Positions 1 through 5,910 of a stretch of 6,747 nucleotides of DNA are shown piece after piece; position 1 is the stretch's first letter, and each line of letters starts with the position of its first letter. A program made the translations under genes and the position numbers. Source of the stretch: Sulfurimonas sp. (GTDB lineage Bacteria > Campylobacterota > Campylobacteria > Campylobacterales > Sulfurimonadaceae); NCBI GenBank assembly GCA_027011725.1, contig JALUZQ010000215.1:1-6747 (forward strand). The letters run 5' to 3'. The notes under the pieces are model-generated. The model had not been told where the DNA came from, ran no database searches, and saw only the letters and a list, made by a program, of their open reading frames with translations.

Positions 1-32
1 TTATAAAGGCATTTCGTCCAAAAGCTAAATAG

Positions 33-60
33 ATTACTATATAAAATACTATATAGTAAT
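33..60 (-). terminator. AT-rich hairpin overlapping the xth stop codon (possible weak terminator)
   Basis: A perfect 11-bp inverted repeat (ATTACTATATA at 33-43, TATATAGTAAT at 50-60) encloses a 6-nt loop. It contains the last three xth codons and the TAG stop at 49-51. It is almost all A-T and has no clean T run after it on either strand, so an intrinsic terminator is possible but weak. It could also protect the 3' end of the xth mRNA. Bases 1-32 are too short to assign to a gene; a plus-strand reading frame closes at 30-32 (TAG), which would suit a convergent neighbour, but nothing else supports one. Confidence 0.35.
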
Positions 61-825
61 TCGAATGCCAACAGGGCAGTGGTCGGAGCCTGTGATGTAA
101 TCAAGAATGAAAGCATCTTCAAGGCTTTCGGCTAAATCTTCAGATATAAAAAAGTAATCAATTCTCCAGCCAACATTTTTGACTCTTGCGTTTGCCCGGT
201 ATGACCACCAAGAGTATTTGTCTGTTTTATCACCGTGTACATAGCGAAAAGTGTCAATGTAACCATGGTCTAAAAACTTATCTATCCACTCTCTCTCAAT
301 AGGTAAAAAACCTGATGTCTTTGCATTTGCTTTTGGATTTTTAAGGTCTATTTCACGATGTGCTGTATTTACATCACCACAGACTATGATACTTTTTCCC
401 TCTTCTTGCAGCGCTTCACAGTGAGCTAAAAAATCATCATAAAATTTCATTTTATGTGCAAGTCGCTCTTCATCTTTTTGACCATTTGGAAAGTAGACAT
501 TAAAAAGGACTATATCTCCATAGTGTGTTTCTATGATTCTTCCCTCGTGATAGGTGTCAATATCAAGACAATTCGATATGAAGTCACTCTTAAGAGTGCT
601 AAAAGTAGCAGTGCCGCTATAGCCCTTTTTTTCAGCAGGGTTAATGATGACCTCTTCAAACTCTTTTTCAAAAAGGTTGTCCGGTATCTGCTCTTTTTGG
701 GCTTTAATCTCTTGAAGACATAAGATGTCCGTATCACGTTCATCTATCCATTTAAGTGCCTCTTTGTTAGCGACAGCGCGTATTCCATTGACATTCCATG
801 AAATGATCTCTATTGAATCTGACAT
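49..825 (-). CDS. xth: Exonuclease III / class II AP endonuclease (xth family)
   Basis: This is a cytoplasmic base-excision-repair nuclease expected to cut DNA 5' of abasic sites and to trim 3' blocking groups. At 258 aa it is a full-length single-domain member of the exonuclease-endonuclease-phosphatase fold. The catalytic set is intact: N11 in WNVNG, E39 in CLQEIK, Y111 in NVYFPNG, D151 and N153 in CGDVNTAH, and D248-H249 in GSDHCP. The stretch SWWSYRANARVKNVGWRIDYF (about 205-225) resembles the APE1/ExoA branch more than E. coli XthA. The ATG at 825 follows AGGA (834-837) with an 8-nt gap. It is the last gene of the minus-strand series, 80 bp after sdhE and beyond a hairpin, so it is probably transcribed by read-through or from its own promoter, with no functional link to sdh. 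Family assignment is firm; the branch within the family is inferred by eye. Confidence 0.95.
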   Translation of the reverse strand: MSDSIEIISWNVNGIRAVANKEALKWIDERDTDILCLQEIKAQKEQIPDNLFEKEFEEVIINPAEKKGYSGTATFSTLKSDFISNCLDIDTYHEGRIIETHYGDIVLFNVYFPNGQKDEERLAHKMKFYDDFLAHCEALQEEGKSIIVCGDVNTAHREIDLKNPKANAKTSGFLPIEREWIDKFLDHGYIDTFRYVHGDKTDKYSWWSYRANARVKNVGWRIDYFFISEDLAESLEDAFILDYITGSDHCPVGIRITI

Positions 826-867
826 TGTAAAAATCCTGTTGTATTGAGTAAAGAAATGAAAGTGTTA

Positions 868-890
868 TTCACTAGGAAACTCCTAGTGAA
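868..890 (-). terminator. Strong hairpin after sdhE (terminator or attenuator)
   Basis: A perfect 10-bp stem (TTCACTAGGA / TCCTAGTGAA) with a 3-nt loop begins 15 nt after the sdhE stop on the minus strand. It lies 43 nt before the xth ATG. The RNA after the stem is TAACACTTTC, not a U run, so complete intrinsic termination is doubtful. Partial attenuation, 3'-end protection of the sdh message or RNA processing between sdhE and xth are equally open. The sequence is nearly symmetric, so it would fold on either strand. Confidence 0.5.
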
Positions 891-905
891 AGAGAAGGGT
901 GTTGA

Positions 906-1787
906 TTATACGAAATCAACTTTTGTAACGTGGTGTTTGAGACCAAGTTCAGCTGGAGTACAGCCAAGTGCTAAACCTACCATTTGTTGCATATGAAGTA
1001 CAGGAAGTTCAACTTCGCGTCCTATAGCTTCAGAAGCATGGTCTGCTTGTGTGTCAAGCTTAAGGTGACAAAGTGGACAAGGTGTTACCATCCAGTCTGC
1101 ATTATTATCCATCGCACCTGCAATAGCGTTCCCTGTAAGGGCTGCTGCAGTATGTGGAGATTGGAGTTCTGCGTGGAAACCACAACATTTGTTTTTCTCA
1201 TCATAATCAACATTCATACCACCACAAGCGATGATGAGATCATCAAGTGAAGTAGGGTTGTATGGATTCTCTGCAGATTTATGTGTTTCATTTTGGAGTT
1301 CACTTGGACGAATGTTGTGACATCCATAAAATGGTGCAATGTTAAATTGGCTAAGAGGAGTCACTACCATCTCTTTGAGTTTATCAAGACCGAAGTCATC
1401 AATAATTGCATAGAGAAAATGCGTTACAGGTGAAGTTCCCTTATATTCAAGTCCAACTTCTGCAAGTTTTTCATTGACTTTTGCTTTGAGTTCTTCATTG
1501 TTATCAAGTCTGTGTTTTGTCATTGCAGTATTGAGCTGACATGTATTACAGATAGTAACCATAGTAAGACCATGTTTCTCTGCATATGCAATGTTACGTG
1601 CATTTAGAACAAGAGATAAGAAGTCATCATAATCTTGTAAGTGTGAAGCACCACAACATGAAGCTTCTGTAAGTTCTACAAGTTCAATTCCAAGTTTGTT
1701 AGCGACTGCCATTGTTGACATCATTTGCTCAGGAGTACTCTGTTTTGCGGTACATCCTGTAAAAAGTGCGTATTTTAATTTTTCCAT
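906..1787 (-). CDS. sdhE: Succinate dehydrogenase/fumarate reductase subunit E, HdrB-like two-CCG-domain protein
   Basis: This is the third subunit of a non-classical (type E) succinate:quinone oxidoreductase, called MfrE in Wolinella. It takes the place of the membrane anchor and is thought to bind the complex to the membrane and pass electrons to or from quinone. The 293-aa protein has two complete cysteine-rich CCG domains: C12, C44-C45-G46, C80-x2-C83, and C156, C201-C202-G203, C237-x2-C240. They resemble heterodisulfide reductase subunit B. Further cysteines sit at 188 and 276. No transmembrane helix is visible. The C-terminal stretch MQQMVGLALG (266-275) is typical of HdrB-like proteins. 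The gene starts 10 bp after sdhB, and the sdhB stop TAG is part of its AGGAG ribosome site (1795-1799), which suggests translational coupling. It should not be confused with the unrelated flavinylation factor also named SdhE. Confidence 0.93.
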   Translation of the reverse strand: MEKLKYALFTGCTAKQSTPEQMMSTMAVANKLGIELVELTEASCCGASHLQDYDDFLSLVLNARNIAYAEKHGLTMVTICNTCQLNTAMTKHRLDNNEELKAKVNEKLAEVGLEYKGTSPVTHFLYAIIDDFGLDKLKEMVVTPLSQFNIAPFYGCHNIRPSELQNETHKSAENPYNPTSLDDLIIACGGMNVDYDEKNKCCGFHAELQSPHTAAALTGNAIAGAMDNNADWMVTPCPLCHLKLDTQADHASEAIGREVELPVLHMQQMVGLALGCTPAELGLKHHVTKVDFV

Positions 1788-1797
1788 TCTTTAACTC

Positions 1798-2778
1798 CTA
1801 GAACTTTGCAGTTGATGAAGATTTTACAAGTTTTTTAATCTCATCAAGATTTTCTGATTTTGTAATGCCCCATGGTGGAACGATTTTGCCTTTGGAGAAC
1901 ATTTTAAGTGCAACAGGAATATGTTTCACAATCGCAGGACCTTCAGAGTAAAGCACTAAGCCACCCTCATCAAGTACACCGTTTTTAACGATTGATTTTT
2001 TAAATCCAACTGCATGACGGACTGCAACATTATTTTTTGCAATTCCCTCTTGGAAGGCCATTTGGTGTAGTTTCGTGATTTTCCCGATAGGGTTGATCTC
2101 TTTTGGACATGCTTCAGCACACTCAAAACATTTTACACAGTCCCAAACACCTTGTTTCTCTTCATTAACATCTGCAAGTCTTGTCTCTGAATGGTCACGA
2201 ACATCAGCACTGAAACGATATGCTGCAGCAAACGCAGCAGGACCGAAGAAGTCTTCATTATGTTCAACTGCAGGACAAGCATAGTGACATGCACCACACT
2301 GGATACAAAGGTCAGCATCATCAAGTGCATTCTCTTCTTCTGGAGATACAAGATTCTCAGAAGTTGGTGCTTCATCTATTTCAGCAACAAGGTATGGCTG
2401 CACAGCAGCATGTTTGTCCCAGAAATCAGCTTTATCGATAATCATATCTTTAATAGCTCTTTTTTTACTTAATGGCTCAATAGTAAGCTCATTTCCAAAG
2501 AGGTCTATCATATCGTTCATGCTCTCTTTACAAGCAAGTGTTGAGCGGCCGTTTACTTTAATAGCACAAGCCCCACAGATACCGTGACGGCAAGATCTTC
2601 TATATGAAAAGCTTCCATCATGATCCCATTTGATTCTGTTTAATATATCAAGTACAACCTCTTCAGATGTTACTTCCATATTATAATCTTCGTAGTACGG
2701 CAGATAGTCTTCATCAGCATTAAAACGAAATACCTTGAAGTTTACATTTTGTGTTGTAATTTTATGTTCTGTACTCAT
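1798..2778 (-). CDS. sdhB: Succinate dehydrogenase/fumarate reductase iron-sulfur subunit
   Basis: This subunit conducts electrons between the FAD of SdhA and the quinone side of the complex. The N-terminal plant-type ferredoxin domain binds [2Fe-2S] through C63, C68, C71 and C83 (CRHGICGAC, then C83). The C-terminal bacterial ferredoxin domain has C158-x2-C161-x2-C164-x3-C168-P for a [4Fe-4S]. The last motif is C214-x2-C217-x2-C220-x3-C224-P. Classical complex II has a non-cysteine residue at the C217 position and holds [3Fe-4S] there; four cysteines predict [4Fe-4S], as in archaeal SdhABE/F enzymes. At 326 aa it is longer than E. coli FrdB (about 244 aa), with a C-terminal extension from about residue 245 of unknown role. 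The ATG at 2778 follows TAAGGA, which includes the sdhA stop codon, with a 7-nt gap. Confidence 0.95.
   Translation of the reverse strand: MSTEHKITTQNVNFKVFRFNADEDYLPYYEDYNMEVTSEEVVLDILNRIKWDHDGSFSYRRSCRHGICGACAIKVNGRSTLACKESMNDMIDLFGNELTIEPLSKKRAIKDMIIDKADFWDKHAAVQPYLVAEIDEAPTSENLVSPEEENALDDADLCIQCGACHYACPAVEHNEDFFGPAAFAAAYRFSADVRDHSETRLADVNEEKQGVWDCVKCFECAEACPKEINPIGKITKLHQMAFQEGIAKNNVAVRHAVGFKKSIVKNGVLDEGGLVLYSEGPAIVKHIPVALKMFSKGKIVPPWGITKSENLDEIKKLVKSSSTAKF
2230..2238 (+). repeat. AAACGCAGC 9-mer, copy 1
   Basis: Lies within sdhB and reads on the minus strand as GCT GCG TTT, coding A181-A182-F183. It is the left-most of six exact plus-strand copies in the window; the word has no known function here. 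Confidence 0.5.
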
Positions 2779-2787
2779 AAGTTATCC

Positions 2788-4500
2788 TTAGTAATTTCTT
2801 GCTTTAAGTTCGTGTTTTCCAAGAACAACGTCCATGTAGTCAAGGTTGATATTTCCATTCTCATCCATATACGCCATTGTATGTTTGAGCCAGTTTTCAT
2901 CATCACGAGTCTCATAGTCTTCTCTGTAGTGAGCACCACGGCTCTCTTTACGAGGAAGTGCAGACTCAACAATGAAAAGTGAGTAATCAAGCATATGACC
3001 AAGTTCTAATGCTTCTTGAAGTTCTGTATTGAAAAGTTTAGATTTATCTTTGATACGAATATTTTTAAATCTTTCTCTCAGTTCTTTTACTTTGTCAACT
3101 GCAATCTGAATAGTCTCTTCAGTTCTAAAAGCACCTGCATTTGCTGTCATACATTGTTGCAACTCTTCGCGAAGTGCCGGAACTGTTTCATCTCCATTGT
3201 TTTTCAAAATGAAGTCGATTTCTGCAAGTGCAGTTGCCGCATCTTCTTCTGTAGCAGGGCGAAGTTCGATCTCATCGATCTCTTTTACCATAGTCTTACC
3301 AACGTAACGACCAAAAAGAAGTGCTTCAAGGACAGAGTTCGCACCCAAACGGTTCGCACCATGAACAGATACACAAGAACACTCACCAGCAGCATAGAAG
3401 CCCTCTACAAGCTCTTCATTGTTTTTACGAACATTTCCTGCAATATTTACCGGAATACCACCCATTGAGTAGTGTGCAGTTGCAGAGATAAGAATAGGCT
3501 CTTTTATCATATCAAGTCCGAGGAAAGTAATAGCAAGTTCACGGAGTTCAGGAAGTCTTTCCATAATTAAGTCTTTACCAAGGTGTGTGACATCAAGATA
3601 CACAGCATCTTTTCTTGGGCCTACACCACGACCTTCACGGATCTCATTTAAGATAGCGCGTGATACAACGTCACGAGATGCAAGTTCAAGTGCATTTGGA
3701 GCGTATTTTTCCATAAATCTTTCGCCTTTAGAGTTATAAAGACGACCACCTTCACCACGAGCTGCTTCAGAGATTAAAACACCGTTTCCTGAAAGTCCTG
3801 ATGGGTGAAACTGTACGAATTCCATATCTTCAAGAGGAAGACCATGACGCGCTACGATACTTAGACCATCACCAGTATTTGCATGTGCATTTGAGTTGAT
3901 CTTATAACATCTTGCATATCCGCCTGTTGCGAACATTACAGATTTTGCATTGAAAATTGCCATTTGCATATCACGAATGTTAAACGCAACGACACCAGAG
4001 ACTTTTCCATCTTTATAGATAAGATCAGCAGCATACCATTCATCCCAGAATTTCACACCTGAGCGGAATGCTTGCTCATAAATTGTTTGAAGAAGAGTTA
4101 AACCTGTTCTGTCTTTTGCGTAACATGCACGTGGAGAAGATTGTCCTCCAAATGGACGTTGTGCAATTTTACCGTCTGGTGTTCTACTAAACGCAGCTCC
4201 CATTCTTTCTGCCCAGCGGATTGTTTCCGGAGCATTTTGGCACATAAACTCAACAGCATCTTGATCTGCAAGGTAGTCAGAACCTTTTACAGTATCAAAC
4301 TCGTGTAGTTCAACGCTGTCTTCATCGCTAAACGCAGCGTTGACTCCACCTTGTGCAGCACCTGAGTGACTTCTTAGTGGATGTAGCTTTGTGATAACAG
4401 CAACTTTTTTGCCTGCATTTTGCAACTCTCTTGCTGCTGCTGATCCCGCAAGACCTGCTCCAACAACGATTGCATCGTAAGTATAAATAGGAATACTCAT
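2788..4500 (-). CDS. sdhA: Succinate dehydrogenase/fumarate reductase flavoprotein subunit, no Tat signal
   Basis: This is the catalytic subunit interconverting succinate and fumarate, homologous to SdhA/FrdA/MfrA. The 570-aa protein opens directly with the FAD-binding loop GAGLAG (14-19). H45 in [10 protein letters not shown] is the expected covalent FAD attachment site. Dicarboxylate-site residues are present: H232 (QFHPSG), R248 (ARGEGG), R276 (ASRDVVSRA, the likely proton-shuttle arginine), H343 (TAHYSMGG) and R384 (GANRLGANS). The C-terminal part has the family motif RGAHYRED (521-528). There is no twin-arginine leader, and an in-frame TAG lies eight codons before the ATG, so a longer exported form cannot be encoded. 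The complex should therefore be cytoplasmic, unlike Wolinella MfrA. The start follows GAAGGAAAG at good spacing. It is first in the sdhABE operon, with 9 bp to sdhB. Which direction dominates in vivo cannot be told from sequence. Confidence 0.97.
   Translation of the reverse strand: MSIPIYTYDAIVVGAGLAGSAAARELQNAGKKVAVITKLHPLRSHSGAAQGGVNAAFSDEDSVELHEFDTVKGSDYLADQDAVEFMCQNAPETIRWAERMGAAFSRTPDGKIAQRPFGGQSSPRACYAKDRTGLTLLQTIYEQAFRSGVKFWDEWYAADLIYKDGKVSGVVAFNIRDMQMAIFNAKSVMFATGGYARCYKINSNAHANTGDGLSIVARHGLPLEDMEFVQFHPSGLSGNGVLISEAARGEGGRLYNSKGERFMEKYAPNALELASRDVVSRAILNEIREGRGVGPRKDAVYLDVTHLGKDLIMERLPELRELAITFLGLDMIKEPILISATAHYSMGGIPVNIAGNVRKNNEELVEGFYAAGECSCVSVHGANRLGANSVLEALLFGRYVGKTMVKEIDEIELRPATEEDAATALAEIDFILKNNGDETVPALREELQQCMTANAGAFRTEETIQIAVDKVKELRERFKNIRIKDKSKLFNTELQEALELGHMLDYSLFIVESALPRKESRGAHYREDYETRDDENWLKHTMAYMDENGNINLDYMDVVLGKHELKARNY
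4189..4197 (+). repeat. AAACGCAGC 9-mer, copy 2
   Basis: Lies within sdhA and codes A102-A103-F104 on the minus strand as GCT GCG TTT. It is 141 bp from copy 3, the closest pair in the window. Confidence 0.5.
4330..4338 (+). repeat. AAACGCAGC 9-mer, copy 3
   Basis: Lies within sdhA and codes A55-A56-F57 with the same codons GCT GCG TTT. It overlaps one arm of a loose inverted repeat (CAACGCTG at 4313-4320 with CAGCGTTG about 15 nt further on), probably by chance. Confidence 0.5.
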
Positions 4501-4535
4501 TAACTTTCCTTCAATAAAGAACTAAAATAATGCTG

Positions 4536-4541
4536 ATTATA
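4536..4541 (-). promoter_or_regulatory. -10 box TATAAT of the sdhABE promoter
   Basis: A perfect TATAAT on the minus strand (context GATATAATC) ends 35 nt before the sdhA ATG, giving a leader of about 30 nt. No good -35 TTGACA is present at 16-18 bp. That is common for vegetative promoters in Campylobacterota, which rely on the -10 and upstream AT-rich DNA. Upstream sequence here is AT-rich back to a G6 run (4582-4587). No operator is recognised. Confidence 0.6.
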
Positions 4542-4616
4542 TCGAGTATAGACTTATATTAGATTAAATGTGGCGTATATTGGGGGGAAGTTGCTTGGTG
4601 TTACAAATTGAGACAT

Positions 4617-4633
4617 ATATAAGTAGCTTATAT
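4617..4633 (-). terminator. Small AT-rich hairpin at the 3' end of the GGDEF-like gene
   Basis: ATATAAG and CTTATAT form a 7-bp perfect stem with a 3-nt loop that touches the TAA stop (4633-4635). The stem is weak and has no T run after it. It may mark the end of the upstream transcript, but the rest of the 132-bp gap shows no better terminator. Confidence 0.25.
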
Positions 4634-5826
4634 TACATCTCTTTTTGTGCGAGGTCTCTGACTTGAAGGATTTTATTTTTACCGATGCTCTTCGCATATT
4701 CGAGAATCTCTTTTGCTTGTTTGAGTGCCTCTTCTATAGATGTGTTACTTGGTTTGATGACAAAACCACCAGAGATAGTGATCTGAGTAGGACCATGATT
4801 AGGAATGTTGAACTTCAATTCTGCAATACTCTCTCGAATAAGGTCAACCTCTTTAAATGCCTGCTCTTTTGTTGGGCGAGAGAGAATGATAGTGAACTGG
4901 TTGTAGTCAGTACGTGCTATGACATCAACAGGCTGCTCATGTAAAGAGATGGTGTAAGCAACTTTTTTTAGCATTGCTTGCGCGATCTCTTGTGGAAAAA
5001 CACGTTTTGATTTTGAAAAATTATCTATTTCTAAAAGAGCAACTGCTGTGAAATTGGAGTCTTTCATAGATTTTTTATGTGAATAAGAGTGCAGCAGACC
5101 TTTGTAGTTGTTGATGCCCGTTACAGGATCAATAAGATGCGGATTGTCATTTACTTGTGTTTTTCTGTTCATTCGAAGTGCTATAGCATCTGCTTCCATA
5201 GAAAATATTTGATAATCTCCTTTGTTTTTATTAACTTTAAAGAGATAGTTTATGTCTTCATAAATTGAGGTAAGCATTTTTCTATACCAAAAGGTTGCAA
5301 GAAAAACCAAGAAGAAGATAACTCCGACAGCGTATTTAATGAGTTCAAATTTTTGTTCATTATAATTAAGAGATTTAAGGAGCATTGTATTTATATGTTC
5401 ATTGAGTTTCTCAAACGCAGCAGTATGATTGATGTTCTCTTTTTGTTTTTGCGTGTAATATGAGTGTATGGCATCGGTGAAATCAACGGTTGATTTATAG
5501 AGTTTATTAAGATCGTTGTTGTACTCTGCACTGTTTTGAAGGATGAACTGTTCAAAAATATTGTACTTGTAAAGTGTGCGAAGTTTATCAATGTTTTGAA
5601 GCATTTTAGTACTTTGTGCGTTAAATTGTATAAGTGCGAGTTCCATATCTTTTTCATGTGACTCTACAAGACCTTTTGCAATTTGTTGTTCACTCTTTAA
5701 AATGTCAACCTTGCTAAAAGAGAGTTGCTGCTCAAGAACGAGCATGAGCGACAAAAACGCGACAAAAAAGATAAAAAAGAGATACGTACTTAAATTTTTA
5801 AATATAGCCTTGATAGAGTGCTTCAT
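4633..5826 (-). CDS. Two-TM membrane protein with a degenerate, probably inactive GGDEF domain
   Basis: This 397-aa inner-membrane protein has a basic N-tail and TM1 at about 15-31. A largely helical periplasmic region follows (about 33-164), then TM2 (about 165-181), a short linker and a GGDEF-like domain (about 230-392). The fold is recognisable from DPVTGINNYKGL (233-244), ALLEIDNF (263-270), TISGGF (350-355) and AKSIGKNKIL (378-387). The signature is DYNQF (307-311) in place of GGDEF. By eye alignment to PleD, the metal-binding Asp is E266, the second metal ligand is N309, and the substrate positions are K274 and Q283. The inhibitory RxxD site reads QPVD. Diguanylate cyclase activity is therefore unlikely; nucleotide binding, dimerisation or partner signalling is possible. 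The periplasmic part resembles helical-bundle sensor domains but no ligand is recognised. The ATG follows AGGA (5837-5840) by 10 nt. It precedes sdhA on the same strand but is separated by a promoter. Confidence 0.85.
   Translation of the reverse strand: MKHSIKAIFKNLSTYLFFIFFVAFLSLMLVLEQQLSFSKVDILKSEQQIAKGLVESHEKDMELALIQFNAQSTKMLQNIDKLRTLYKYNIFEQFILQNSAEYNNDLNKLYKSTVDFTDAIHSYYTQKQKENINHTAAFEKLNEHINTMLLKSLNYNEQKFELIKYAVGVIFFLVFLATFWYRKMLTSIYEDINYLFKVNKNKGDYQIFSMEADAIALRMNRKTQVNDNPHLIDPVTGINNYKGLLHSYSHKKSMKDSNFTAVALLEIDNFSKSKRVFPQEIAQAMLKKVAYTISLHEQPVDVIARTDYNQFTIILSRPTKEQAFKEVDLIRESIAELKFNIPNHGPTQITISGGFVIKPSNTSIEEALKQAKEILEYAKSIGKNKILQVRDLAQKEM
5413..5421 (+). repeat. AAACGCAGC 9-mer, copy 4
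   Basis: Lies within the periplasmic region of the GGDEF-like gene, coding A136-A137-F138 as GCT GCG TTT. This poorly conserved domain has the same word as the highly conserved sdh genes, which argues against protein conservation alone as the cause. Confidence 0.5.
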
Positions 5827-5845
5827 ATGATAGTTTTCCTAATAA

Positions 5846-5854
5846 TGTTATAAT
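5846..5854 (+). promoter_or_regulatory. Extended -10 (TGT TATAAT) of the thiL promoter
   Basis: TG, one base, then a perfect TATAAT (5849-5854) on the plus strand form an extended -10, placing transcription start near 5861 and giving a leader of about 50 nt before the thiL TTG. No THI-box (TPP riboswitch) fits in so short a leader, and none is expected for thiL. Confidence 0.55.
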
Positions 5855-5862
5855 CGCCTATC

Positions 5863-5868
5863 ATTCTA
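5863..5868 (-). promoter_or_regulatory. Possible -10 (TAGAAT) for the GGDEF-like gene
   Basis: TAGAAT on the minus strand matches TATAAT at five of six positions and would start transcription near 5856, about 30 nt before the ATG. It lies just past the thiL -10 on the opposite strand, so the two promoters would face away from each other with overlapping start regions and may compete. Confidence 0.35.
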
Positions 5869-5900
5869 TATCGGCAGTAATTAATATATGCTTAACAAAG

Positions 5901-5905
5901 AGAAG
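5901..5905 (+). promoter_or_regulatory. Ribosome binding site deciding the TTG start of thiL
   Basis: AGAAG lies 5 nt before TTG 5911. An ATG at 5888 is out of frame and ends after eight codons, with its TGA overlapping the TTG. The first in-frame ATG (residue 26) would remove the GDD motif, so TTG is the supported start. Confidence 0.55.
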
Positions 5906-5910
5906 TTTAT

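Noticed and set aside
454..743. Overlapping reading frames inside xth on both strands
   Set aside because: They are shadows of the xth frame, with low-complexity translations and no supporting ribosome site.
3016..3468. 150-codon plus-strand frame opposite sdhA
   Set aside because: Antisense to a highly conserved gene, rich in Cys, Phe and Ile as expected of a shadow frame, and matching no family I recognise.
4313..4341. Inverted repeat CAACGCTG / CAGCGTTG within sdhA
   Set aside because: Short arms with a long gap inside conserved coding sequence; explained by codons and the AAACGCAGC copy.
4582..4587. G6 run between the GGDEF-like gene and the sdhABE promoter
   Set aside because: Phase-variable poly-G tracts in Campylobacterota are usually eight or more G; six is too short to claim slippage.
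4581..4595. Sigma-54-like TGG...TTGC spacing on the plus strand
   Set aside because: The GG to GC spacing is one base short of the -24/-12 rule, the box lacks GCAC, and it would point into the 3' end of a minus-strand gene.
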